NCBI GenBank assembly: GCA_965279405.1
Contig: OZ257157.1
Coordinates: 2,418,001 to 2,482,000 of the forward strand
DNA length: 64,000 bases
Direction of reading: 5' to 3'
Source: CBDDIP01 sp965279405
GTDB lineage: Bacteria; Actinomycetota; Acidimicrobiia; Acidimicrobiales; Ilumatobacteraceae
Positions 19,034-26,465 of the stretch are shown one piece after another. Each line of letters opens with the position of its first letter. The first letter of the stretch is position 1. The notes under the pieces were generated by a model, which was given only the letters and a program-made list of their open reading frames with translations, made no database searches and was not told where the DNA came from. The translations under genes and the position numbers were made by a program.

Positions 19034-19423
19034 TCAGGCAGCAGCGCGGACCGTGCAGCGCACGTCGAGGCCGGCGATCGCCAGCAACCTCGCCACAGCG
19101 GGCAGCGCGCCGACGACGGTGACGGAGCCGGCGCGCTCGCTCGTCGCGGCGATCGCGTCGTCGACGATGTGCAACCCGGACGAGTCCATGAACGAGACGT
19201 CGGTGAGGTCGATCACGAGGTGGCGAGCGCCCGCAGCGAGCGCGGCGCCGATGTGTCCGCCAACGAAGGGTTCCGTCGCCATGTCGATCTCGCCGGCGAC
19301 CGTGACGATCGCCCCGCGGACCGTCGCCTCGACGCGAACGGCGATGTCGAGCGACTGCAGCAGGGCGGTGGAGGTGACGGCGATGTGTCCACTGTCGCAC
19401 CGGCAAACGGGTCCGGCTACCAC
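19034..19423 (-). CDS. STAS-domain anti-sigma factor antagonist
   Basis: A protein of 129 residues from GTG 19423. The STAS core runs VRVEATVRGAIVTVAGEIDMATEPF...RHLVIDLTDVSFMDSSGLHIV; Asp80-Ser81-Ser82-Gly-Leu is the conserved phosphorylation loop of SpoIIAA/RsbV. Such proteins bind an anti-sigma kinase when unphosphorylated and so free a sigma factor. An upstream GTG at 19507 has a fair GGAG site, but it would overlap the start of the divergent heliorhodopsin gene and the extra codons have a weaker third-position GC bias, so I prefer 19423. No kinase or sigma factor is adjacent; a SpoIIE phosphatase (33555) and SigF-like factor (39552) occur further along. Confidence 0.85.
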   Translation of the reverse strand: MVAGPVCRCDSGHIAVTSTALLQSLDIAVRVEATVRGAIVTVAGEIDMATEPFVGGHIGAALAAGARHLVIDLTDVSFMDSSGLHIVDDAIAATSERAGSVTVVGALPAVARLLAIAGLDVRCTVRAAA

Positions 19424-19499
19424 CCCCGGGGGTGGTTCTTCGGACGGTGTGTCGAGCAGGACCACGCAGCCGCGCTGCGAGTGGACGACGATTCGTGGA

Positions 19500-20246
19500 A
19501 TGGCCACGATGCGCTCGCTCCGGCGAACGAACGCGATCCTCGCTGTGCTCCACGCGGCGCAAGGGATCCTGATGATCGCACTCAGCAACGGTCGTTCGCT
19601 GCCCGTGACCGGCGCGTTCGGCAACGGGCCGCCGGGGCAGCCGGCTGGTCCGGTCGAGCTCGAGCACCTGTTCTCGTACCGCATCGGCTGGACAGTGGCC
19701 GCGTTCTCGCTCCTCTCGGCGCTGTTCCACGCGATCGTCGCCAGCCCGTGGGGCTTCCAGCGCTACGAGCTCGAGCTCGCAGCTCGACGGAACCGGTTCC
19801 GTTGGGTGGAGTACTCGCTGTCGGCATCCGTGATGATCGTGCTCATCGCCGGCATCGTCGGCATCTCCGATGTCGCCGCGCTCATCGCGCTGTTCGGCGT
19901 GAACGCCTCGATGATCCTGTTCGGTTGGCTGATGGAGACGACGAACGAGCCGGGTCGTGTTCGTTCGTGGGCGCCGTTTGCGTTCGGATGCGTAGCCGGC
20001 GCGACGCCGTGGATCGCGATCACCGTCTACCTCGTGCGTGCCAACGGCGACGTCCCGAGCTTCGTCTACGGGATCTTCGTGTCCCTGTTCGTGTTCTTCA
20101 ACTGCTTCGCGGTGAACCAGCTGCTGCAGTACCGCGGGCGCGGCCGGTGGGCCGACTACCTCTTCGGGGAGCGGGTGTACATGCTGCTCAGCCTCGTGGC
20201 CAAGAGCGCGCTCGCGTGGCAGGTCTTCGTCAACGTGCTGATCTGA
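19500..20246 (+). CDS. heliorhodopsin
   Basis: A 248-residue seven-helix protein that matches the heliorhodopsin family closely along its length. Diagnostic features: Lys235 in SLVAKSALAWQVF (retinal Schiff base), Glu104 in RWVEYSLSASVMIVLIAG (counterion), His18 and His77 (SALFHAIVASP), which correspond to the two conserved histidines of the first described member, and the GVNASMILFGWL and VYGIFVSLFVFFN stretches. Heliorhodopsins bind retinal with the N terminus facing the cytoplasm, do not pump ions and have slow photocycles, suggesting sensing or protein regulation. No retinal-synthesis gene (blh, crtY) is in the window. ATG 19500 is chosen; ATG 19509 is equally possible. It is divergent from a STAS gene. 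Confidence 0.97.
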   Translation: MATMRSLRRTNAILAVLHAAQGILMIALSNGRSLPVTGAFGNGPPGQPAGPVELEHLFSYRIGWTVAAFSLLSALFHAIVASPWGFQRYELELAARRNRFRWVEYSLSASVMIVLIAGIVGISDVAALIALFGVNASMILFGWLMETTNEPGRVRSWAPFAFGCVAGATPWIAITVYLVRANGDVPSFVYGIFVSLFVFFNCFAVNQLLQYRGRGRWADYLFGERVYMLLSLVAKSALAWQVFVNVLI

Positions 20247-20270
20247 ACGTCGCCCGTCGGTCCGACGCGG

Positions 20271-20735
20271 TCAGACCCACTCGACGGGTTCGTCGGTGAC
20301 GTCGCCCGCGTCGGGGTCGGCGTCGGCGAGCCGCTCGCACGTCGGGCACCACAGCCGGGTCTCCAACGGCGTGCCGCAGACGTTGTGCGCCGGTCCCTCG
20401 ACATCGCCGTGCTGGCGGGCACCCCACGCAGCGAGCATCGCGATCGCGTCCTGCAGCTCGCGCCCGGCATCGGTCAGCGAGTAGGCCAGCCGCACCGGTC
20501 GATCGCGGTAGGGGACGGCATCGATCAGGCCGTCGCGCTCGAGCTGGCGCAGCCTCGCGGTGAGCACGTTCGGCGCGATCCCCCCGAGTGATGCGGCCAG
20601 CTCGCCGAAGCGCTGGGGCCCGGCGAGCAGCTCGGCCACGACGAGCAACGTCCAGCGATCGCCGATGGCGGCCAACGAGCGGGCCAGACCAGCCGGCCGG
20701 TCGGGCGCAGGTTCGGAACCACGGTCGGCGGCCAT
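20271..20735 (-). CDS. HxlR-family winged-helix regulator with C-terminal Cys pair
   Basis: A protein of 154 residues from ATG 20735; ATG 20774 would add 13 residues. The core (SLAAIGDRWTLLVVAELLAGPQRFGELAASLGGIAPNVLTARLRQLERDGLIDAVPY) is a classic HxlR/MarR-like winged helix. The tail holds one Cys (NVCGTP) and CxxC (WCPTCERL), which could bind zinc or sense redox; HxlR proteins often respond to aldehydes or oxidants. It is divergent from the HtrA-like protease, with a long inverted repeat between them (20787-20821) that is the natural candidate operator. It converges on the heliorhodopsin gene with a 24-base gap. Confidence 0.88.
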   Translation of the reverse strand: MAADRGSEPAPDRPAGLARSLAAIGDRWTLLVVAELLAGPQRFGELAASLGGIAPNVLTARLRQLERDGLIDAVPYRDRPVRLAYSLTDAGRELQDAIAMLAAWGARQHGDVEGPAHNVCGTPLETRLWCPTCERLADADPDAGDVTDEPVEWV

Positions 20736-20786
20736 CGGCCACGAGTGTGCCCGATGGTTGCGAAGCGTTCGCACGGGTCCTAGGTT

Positions 20787-20821
20787 ACTTGCAATCAGCT
20801 AGTCACTAGTGATCCGCAAGT
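20787..20821. promoter_or_regulatory. 35-bp dyad: candidate HxlR operator
   Basis: Outer arms ACTTGC (20787-20792) and GCAAGT (20816-20821), and inner arms CTAGT and ACTAG around a central C at 20804, are symmetric about the same centre. This is the classic layout of a homodimeric winged-helix site. It lies between the HxlR gene and the divergent protease gene, 33 bases before the ATG at 20854. Confidence 0.6.
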
Positions 20822-20853
20822 GAGCTGGTCACGGCTTCAGGATGGAGGCAAGC

Positions 20854-21729
20854 ATGAGTTTGATCGAGGATCTGGCCACCACGGCCCACAGCGTCGCCGA
20901 CGCGCTCACCGCGTCCACGGTCACCGTTGGCAGGGACGGCCGCGGCACCGGGGTCGTCATCGCCCCCGGCAAGGTGCTCACCAACGTGCACAACCTGCGC
21001 GATCGCTCCACCCTCGTCACCTTCAGCGACGGGCGCTCCGAGCAGGGTCACGCCGCCGGTGCCGACGAGGACGGCGACCTGGTCGTGCTCGACGTCGACA
21101 CCGGTGACGCCCCGGCCGCCACGTGGGCCGAATCGGCGCCCGCCGCCGGCGACGTCGTGTTCGCCCTCAGCCGCGGCGGCCATCGAGCCCGCATCTCGTT
21201 CGGGATGGTGTCGTCGGTCGACGTCGCCTTCGCCGGTCCACGCGGTCGGCACGTGCGTGGCGGCGTCGAGCACACCGCGCCGCTCGCTCGTGGCGCGTCC
21301 GGTGGTCCGTTGGCCGACCGCCACGGTCGCGTGCTGGCGTTGAACACCCATCGCAGCGGCCGCGGCTTCTACGTGGCACGTCCCATCGATGCCGAGCTCC
21401 GAACGACGATCGAGGCGATGGCTGCCGGCACATCCGTGGTGCGCCCGCGCCTCGGCGTCGCCCTCGCCCCGCCGCACGTCGCCGCCAAGCTGCGCGCCAC
21501 GGTCGGTCTGCCCGAACGGCCCGGGGCGCTCGTGCGCGCCGTCGAGCCGGACAGCCCGGCAGCAGCGGCCGGCATCGCCGACGGCGACCTGCTCGTCGCG
21601 ATCGGCGAACTGCCGATCGACTCGATCGAGGTGCTCCACGACGCCATGGCCGCGGCAGGCGAGTCGGTGACGCTCACGGTCGTTCGCGGCAACGAGGAGC
21701 GCACGGTGACGGTCTCGTTCGCGTCGTAG
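20854..21729 (+). CDS. trypsin-like serine protease with C-terminal PDZ domain (HtrA-like)
   Basis: A protein of 291 residues. ATG 20854 is chosen because GGAGG at 20844-20848 sits five bases upstream; an ATG at 20842 is inside that site's reach and less likely. The predicted triad is His46 (VLTNVHNL), Asp75 (DEDGDLVVLDV) and Ser149 (LARGASGGPLAD). A PDZ domain at about 198-291 has ERPGALVRAVEPDSPAAAAGIADGDLLVAIG. HtrA proteases degrade misfolded proteins, but this one lacks a signal peptide or membrane helix, so it looks cytoplasmic, which is unusual. It is followed by a GH43-like gene after 22 bases and is probably controlled by the divergent HxlR protein. Confidence 0.88.
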   Translation: MSLIEDLATTAHSVADALTASTVTVGRDGRGTGVVIAPGKVLTNVHNLRDRSTLVTFSDGRSEQGHAAGADEDGDLVVLDVDTGDAPAATWAESAPAAGDVVFALSRGGHRARISFGMVSSVDVAFAGPRGRHVRGGVEHTAPLARGASGGPLADRHGRVLALNTHRSGRGFYVARPIDAELRTTIEAMAAGTSVVRPRLGVALAPPHVAAKLRATVGLPERPGALVRAVEPDSPAAAAGIADGDLLVAIGELPIDSIEVLHDAMAAAGESVTLTVVRGNEERTVTVSFAS

Positions 21730-21751
21730 CGTCCTGTCGTAGCGTCACGTC

Positions 21752-22633
21752 GTGGAGCTGACCGGCCCGTTCGAGCGGATCTTCGACCCGTCGGTCGGCG
21801 AGGACGCTCGTTGGTACATCAACGACCACACGGTCTTTCGCGACGCGGTCGGCACGTGGCACGTGATCGGCATCACGCACGCCGAACCGATGGCGCCGTT
21901 CGAGGAGGTCGATCTGCTGCACGCCACGGCACCGTCGCTGCACGGCCCCTGGACCAAGCACGCGCCGGCGATGAGCGCTGATCCTGCGCACAACGAGGCG
22001 CACCTGTGGGCGCCACACGTCATCGAGCACGACGGGCGCTGGTGGATGTACTACTGCGCAGGCGGGCCGACGCCGTCGAGCTACCGGATACACCTCGCCA
22101 CGTCTGACGACTGCTGGACGTGGCATCGCCACCCGCAGAACCCGATGGTCGTCGATGGCTACGAAGCTCGCGATCCGATGGTCGTGCGGGTCGGCGATCG
22201 CTGGGTCATGTACTACACGGCCACGAGCGAGCCCGACGGCGGCGCGCACATCGTCGCGGCTGCGGAGTCCGTCGATCTCGTGCACTGGAGTGGCCGGCGC
22301 GTGGTCTACGAGGACGCTGCGCACGGCACCGGCGCGGGGCCGACCGAGTCGCCGTTCGTCGTCGAGGCGGACGGCCGGTTCCACCTCTTCATCGGGCCGG
22401 ACTGGGACGGCCTGCAGCGTTCGTTCGCCGAGACCGGCGCGTACGACGTCGCCTGCTACCGGCGGACCCGCGTCCTGGCGAGTGAGGACCCGCTGTCGTT
22501 CGCGGCCGACGCGCAGGTCGCGGTCATCGACGCCCATGCCGCCGAGGTGGTGCAGGACGTCGACGGCAGCTGGTGGGTGACTCACTGCGGATGGGGCCAA
22601 GGAGGCCTCCACCTCGCCCCCTTCCACTGGTAG
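21752..22633 (+). CDS. GH43-like five-bladed beta-propeller glycosidase-type protein
   Basis: A protein of 293 residues from GTG 21752. Repeated blades carry W-Y/W-M-Y-Y signatures (HDGRWWMYYCAGG, GDRWVMYYTATSEPDGG, EADGRFHLFIGPDW, VDGSWWVTHCGWGQGG), as in GH43/GH32-type propellers. GH43 enzymes cleave arabinan or xylan side chains with two or three acidic residues; possible ones are the Asp in EARDPMVV and the Glu in AGPTESPFVVEADG, but I cannot confirm the set. There is no signal peptide, so any substrate would be an imported oligosaccharide, or this could be a non-catalytic or phosphorylase-like (GH130) relative. It lies 22 bases after the protease gene, probably one operon. Confidence 0.7.
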   Translation: MELTGPFERIFDPSVGEDARWYINDHTVFRDAVGTWHVIGITHAEPMAPFEEVDLLHATAPSLHGPWTKHAPAMSADPAHNEAHLWAPHVIEHDGRWWMYYCAGGPTPSSYRIHLATSDDCWTWHRHPQNPMVVDGYEARDPMVVRVGDRWVMYYTATSEPDGGAHIVAAAESVDLVHWSGRRVVYEDAAHGTGAGPTESPFVVEADGRFHLFIGPDWDGLQRSFAETGAYDVACYRRTRVLASEDPLSFAADAQVAVIDAHAAEVVQDVDGSWWVTHCGWGQGGLHLAPFHW

Positions 22634-22994
22634 CGAATCGGCGGTTCGCCGGGATCGGCGTTCGTGTCGCGGGTGCTTCACGTGGGACGTGGAGAAGTCG
22701 CGACAGGAAGCCGTGCTCGTGACCGGAAACTCGGCTCGCCGCTTGACCACGTTGCAGCGCGTTTGGTCGATAAGGTGCACACGGGCCTGACGGCACAGGC
22801 CCGAACGATCTGCTGATCGAACCGCCGCCGACACCGCGTCGAGCGCCGGCCGCCACCCTGACGTTCGTGGGGCACGGCGACAGCAGGAAGTTCGTGGACG
22901 CTCTCCAGCGGGTTCGGGGGCCCCACGCACGAGGCGGCCGACGTGTGCCGAACGGCCGCCGCCCACACCGATGCGACTCCGACCGGGGAAGTGA
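22634..22994. other. 361-bp intergenic leader region before the helicase gene
   Basis: I see no convincing gene here; the open frames are shadows without support. It holds a promoter-like pair (TTGACC at 22743-22748 and GATAAGGT around 22769-22776, spacing about 20), then a perfect 8-bp hairpin (22782-22803) and a second small stem (CGATC/GATCG at 22806-22819). About 190 bases of mostly unstructured GC-rich sequence separate these from the helicase ATG. This looks like a long 5' leader. Confidence 0.4.
22782..22803 (+). promoter_or_regulatory. 8-bp stem hairpin in the helicase leader
   Basis: CGGGCCTG (22782-22789) pairs with CAGGCCCG (22796-22803) over a 6-base loop. There is no U-tract, so it is not a classical terminator. 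It would be near the 5' end of a transcript from the putative promoter. Confidence 0.45.
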
Positions 22995-25900
22995 ATGCCC
23001 GACGCACGACAACTCGAATCGACGATCTGGGCGATCGTCGACGGACGCGGCAACGACGCTGCGCTCGCCTCGCTCGACGAGCACCCGGGCGCGACCTTGG
23101 TCGTGCTCGACCGGCTGCTCGTCGACACCGAGGAGGACATCGCCTCCGTTCGCAACCTGCCAGGTGACGAGCGCGACCAGGTGCTGGCCGACTTCAACGA
23201 GACGCTGGCGGGGCTGCGCTCGATCGAGGCCCACTTCCGTCCCGTCGCAGTGGTCGCTGCTCCAGCGTTCGACCCCGACGACCTGCTGGCCACCCAGGTC
23301 GAAGATCTCGAGCCCGGCATCGTGCAGCTGCAGGCGACGTGGTCCAACGGTCGCGTCGTGGTCTGGGCCGCCGGTCGCGGCACGGAGGCCGAGTCCAACG
23401 AGGAGCTCGCCAGCCGGCTCGAAGCGGTGGGCGCGCCGGCCAACGGATGGGATGTGCACCGCGCCGTGCCGCTGCCCGGCGGCGGCCGTGCCGATGCCTT
23501 GGCGATCCCGATGCGCAGCGCGCTCGGCTGGCTGGTCGCGGTGGGCCGAGATGCTGCAGGTGAGAACCCGGACGTCGGCGCCAGCGTGTCGTGGGTCGGC
23601 AGGGTGGCACTCGAAGGCGTGCGTCTCGCGGCGCGTGGCTCGATGTTGCCGACGCTGCGCGTCAGCAAGAAGGACACCAGTCGCCTGGCCGACGCCCACG
23701 TCCGTTGGGTGCCGGCGTTCACCGACTCCGCCGACGTCGACGTGCTGGCCCGTTCGATGCCCGGCGCCGTGGTCGCCCTCGGCGGCGGCGACGGTCGGGC
23801 GACGGTGAGCTCGATGCTCGCTGCCGTCGTCGAGGCGATCGTCGTCGAGAGCACCGAGCGGATGGAGACCCCGGCCGCGCCGCCGGCGGCGAACTCGCCC
23901 ACCGACCTGCGCGACTCGATCATCGCTCGCATGGATGGCACCCCGTTCGTCGCTGCACCCGGTCTGGCGATGGACGTGTCGAAGCGTCTCGATCAGTGGT
24001 CGCGCACGGTCACCGATCCGCGCCGCCCACGGTTGGTCGTGCAGCTCGACGCGCCGACGCCTGGCGGGGTGTGGCTCGTCAACGTGCACATCCGCGGCAC
24101 GTCGGGTGGACTCACCGCGATCGATGCCGCGCTGCGCGCCGATGGCGGCGCCCGAGCGGTCGCGTTGGAGTGGGCTCGGCTCAGCCGTCTGTTCGCCGCG
24201 CTCGGACGGGCCAGCGCCCAACGTCGCGGCCAGGTCGTGCTCAGCCAGGACGAGGCCTGGGAGTTCATGACCAAGACCGGCCCGGTGCTGTCCGCGGCCG
24301 GGTTCGACGTGCGCGTGCCGAAGCTGTCGCGAAAGTCGGCCAAGCCGTCGCTGCGCCTGTTCGCCGAGACGCCCGAGGGCTCGGTGGTCGGCGCCCATCA
24401 GCTGAGCAACGTGGCCTGGTCGGTGCTGTTCGACGACGTCGAGCTGTCGGCCGCGGAGATCAAGGCGCTGGCCAAGCAGGCCCGCCCGTTGGTCCAATCA
24501 CGTGGCGGTTGGGTAGCGGTGGACCACGCCGACCTCGAGGCCGCCGCGCAGGCGCTGGCCGAGCGCGAGTCGATCACCAAGCTCACCGGTGCGGAGATCC
24601 TCCGTCACAGCATCGGCGCCGACGGTGCCGGGTTGTCCGGCGGCGTGGTCGTCGAGGGCAACAGCTGGGCCAACGACATCCTGCAGAAGGCCAGCGAAGC
24701 GATCATCGCCCCGACCACCAAGCCGGACGGCTTCGCCGGCGAGCTGCGCACGTACCAGGCCGAGGCGCTCGCCTGGGTCGGCTTCCTCGAAGCCGCGGAG
24801 CTCGGTGGCTGCCTGGCGCTGGACATGGGTCTCGGCAAGACGCCCACCGTGCTGGCCCACCTCGCTCGCGCTGCGGCCGACGAGTCGGACAAGACGCTCG
24901 TCATCGCTCCGGCCGCCGTCGTCGGCAACTGGGCTGCAGAAGCGGCGCGCTTCGCGCCGGGTCTGCGCGTCGTCGTCCACCACGGCGCGTCGCGTGCGGA
25001 GGACGACGAGCTGCGCGCCGAGATCGCTGGCGCCGATCTGGTCATCACGACGTACGCCACCGCGGTGCGCGACATCGACGACCTCGCCGCGCGCACGTGG
25101 AGCCGGATCGTGCTCGACGAGGCGCAGGCGATCAAGAACCCGGCCAGCGACACCGCGCAGCAGCTGCGCCGCATCCCCGCCACGTCTCGCCTCGCCCTCA
25201 CCGGCACACCGATCGAGAACGGCCTCGGCGACCTGTGGGCCATCCTCGACTTCACCAACCCTGGCCTCGTCGGGTCGCGGCCGACGTTCATCTCGCGCAT
25301 GAGCGGCGATGGCGAGGAAGCGATGCGCGCTCTCAACGGCATCCTGCTGTTCCGGCGCACGAAGAGCGAGCCCGAGGTGGCGGCCGAGCTGCCCGACAAG
25401 ATCGATGAGCTCGACCACTGCACGATGACCCCCGAGCAGATCGGTCTGTACCAGGCCGTGCTCGATCAGCTGATCGTCGACATCGCCGAGACCGAGTCCG
25501 GCGGCGAGAAGAAGCAGGGCGCAGTGCTCAGCGCGATCACTGCGTTGAAGCAGATCTGCAACCACCCCGCCGCGTATCGCGACGACGGGCTGCCGTTGGC
25601 AGGTCGGTCGGGCAAGCTCGCCCGGCTCGAGGAGATCGTCGCCTCGGTGTTCGCCGCCGGCGAGCGGATCCTGATCTTCACCCACTTCGCCTCGTGGGGC
25701 CGCCGCCTGGCCGACCACCTCACCGAGGTCACCGGCCTGCCGATCACCTGCTACGACGGCAGCCTCGCCCGCGGTGTCCGCGACCGGATGGTGGCCGACT
25801 TCCAGTCCGGCACCGGGCCCGGAGCGATGGTGCTCTCCCTGAAGGCCGGCGGCACCGGGCTCAACCTGGTGGCCGCCAACCACGTCGTGCTCTACGACCG

Positions 25901-26177
25901 CTGGTGGAACCCGGCCGTGGAGGATCAGGCCCGCGACCGCGCATGGCGCATCGGCCAAGGGCGCACGGTCATCTCCCACCGCCTCGTCTGCCCGGGCACC
26001 GTCGACGAGCGCGTCGAGGAGGTCGTCAACGGCAAGCGCCACATCGCCAACCTCGTGCTGCCGAAGTCGAGCTCGATCGCCGACCTCAGCAGCGATCAGC
26101 TGCAGCTCGCCCTCGGCCTGCGCCCCGAGGAGCTGCTCGAGGACGAGACGACCGCCGAGATGGAGCCCGTGCGATGA
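22995..26177 (+). CDS. SNF2-family DEAD/DEAH-type helicase (HepA-like)
   Basis: A protein of 1060 residues. Residues 1-440 are an uncharacterised N-terminal region. The bacterial SNF2-associated domain lies at about 440-560 (WSVLFDDVELSAAEIKALAKQARPLVQSRGGWVAVD), then two RecA lobes: motif I DMGLGKT at 610-616, motif Ia VIAPAAVVGNW, motif II DEAQ at 708-711, motif III ALTGTPIEN, motif IV ILIFTHFASWG, motif V KAGGTGLNL and motif VI DQARDRAWRIGQGR near 977-990. Such ATPases translocate on double-stranded DNA and remodel nucleoprotein or transcription complexes. The next gene overlaps by 4 bases. A long structured leader precedes it. Confidence 0.95.
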   Translation: MPDARQLESTIWAIVDGRGNDAALASLDEHPGATLVVLDRLLVDTEEDIASVRNLPGDERDQVLADFNETLAGLRSIEAHFRPVAVVAAPAFDPDDLLATQVEDLEPGIVQLQATWSNGRVVVWAAGRGTEAESNEELASRLEAVGAPANGWDVHRAVPLPGGGRADALAIPMRSALGWLVAVGRDAAGENPDVGASVSWVGRVALEGVRLAARGSMLPTLRVSKKDTSRLADAHVRWVPAFTDSADVDVLARSMPGAVVALGGGDGRATVSSMLAAVVEAIVVESTERMETPAAPPAANSPTDLRDSIIARMDGTPFVAAPGLAMDVSKRLDQWSRTVTDPRRPRLVVQLDAPTPGGVWLVNVHIRGTSGGLTAIDAALRADGGARAVALEWARLSRLFAALGRASAQRRGQVVLSQDEAWEFMTKTGPVLSAAGFDVRVPKLSRKSAKPSLRLFAETPEGSVVGAHQLSNVAWSVLFDDVELSAAEIKALAKQARPLVQSRGGWVAVDHADLEAAAQALAERESITKLTGAEILRHSIGADGAGLSGGVVVEGNSWANDILQKASEAIIAPTTKPDGFAGELRTYQAEALAWVGFLEAAELGGCLALDMGLGKTPTVLAHLARAAADESDKTLVIAPAAVVGNWAAEAARFAPGLRVVVHHGASRAEDDELRAEIAGADLVITTYATAVRDIDDLAARTWSRIVLDEAQAIKNPASDTAQQLRRIPATSRLALTGTPIENGLGDLWAILDFTNPGLVGSRPTFISRMSGDGEEAMRALNGILLFRRTKSEPEVAAELPDKIDELDHCTMTPEQIGLYQAVLDQLIVDIAETESGGEKKQGAVLSAITALKQICNHPAAYRDDGLPLAGRSGKLARLEEIVASVFAAGERILIFTHFASWGRRLADHLTEVTGLPITCYDGSLARGVRDRMVADFQSGTGPGAMVLSLKAGGTGLNLVAANHVVLYDRWWNPAVEDQARDRAWRIGQGRTVISHRLVCPGTVDERVEEVVNGKRHIANLVLPKSSSIADLSSDQLQLALGLRPEELLEDETTAEMEPVR

Positions 26178-26461
26178 ACCAGCAACGACCGCGGCGCCGG
26201 AACGCTCAGCAGCAACAGCAGCAACGACGTCCGCAGAACAAGCGCAACGGCAGCGACTTCTGGCGCACGAACGGCCCGATGCCCGACCTCGAGCCGATCG
26301 CGGTCAGCAACGACGTCAGCGCGCTGCTGCGTTCGCTCGGCGATCCGCCGCTGCCCGGGGTGGCGGCCGCCGGCTACTTCGAAGCGGTGATCGAACGGTC
26401 GGCGGCGGTGGCGATGGCGCTGGCGTTCAGTGCCGACGTCCTCGCCCGCGACGACGACTGA
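26174..26461 (+). CDS. small Gln/Arg-rich protein coupled to the SNF2 helicase
   Basis: A protein of 95 residues; its ATG overlaps the helicase stop (ATGA). Residues 1-30 are Gln/Arg-rich and probably disordered (NAQQQQQQRRPQNKRNG). Residues 34-95 look folded and helical (VSNDVSALLRSLGDPPLPGVAAAGYFEAVIERSAAVAMALAFSADVLA). I do not recognise the family. SNF2/HepA genes are often followed by a SWIM zinc-finger gene; this one has no Cys or SWIM motif and so is something else. Coupling suggests a helicase partner, possibly with a nucleic-acid-binding tail. Confidence 0.75.
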   Translation: MNQQRPRRRNAQQQQQQRRPQNKRNGSDFWRTNGPMPDLEPIAVSNDVSALLRSLGDPPLPGVAAAGYFEAVIERSAAVAMALAFSADVLARDDD

Positions 26462-26465
26462 CCGG

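Noticed and set aside
19424..19684. N-terminal extension of the STAS gene to 216 residues
   Set aside because: It would overlap the heliorhodopsin coding sequence on the other strand, and is not STAS-like.
22634..22994. Possible tRNA or other structured RNA gene
   Set aside because: The stems present do not form a cloverleaf, and there is no T-loop GTTCRA sequence or acceptor pairing.
22678..23007. 109-residue minus-strand frame in the helicase leader
   Set aside because: No ribosome-binding site, no recognisable domain, and Arg/Cys/Pro-rich composition; treated as non-coding.
21674..24497. Two long minus-strand frames opposite the propeller and helicase genes
   Set aside because: Ser/Thr- and Arg-rich shadow sequences without domains or starts.
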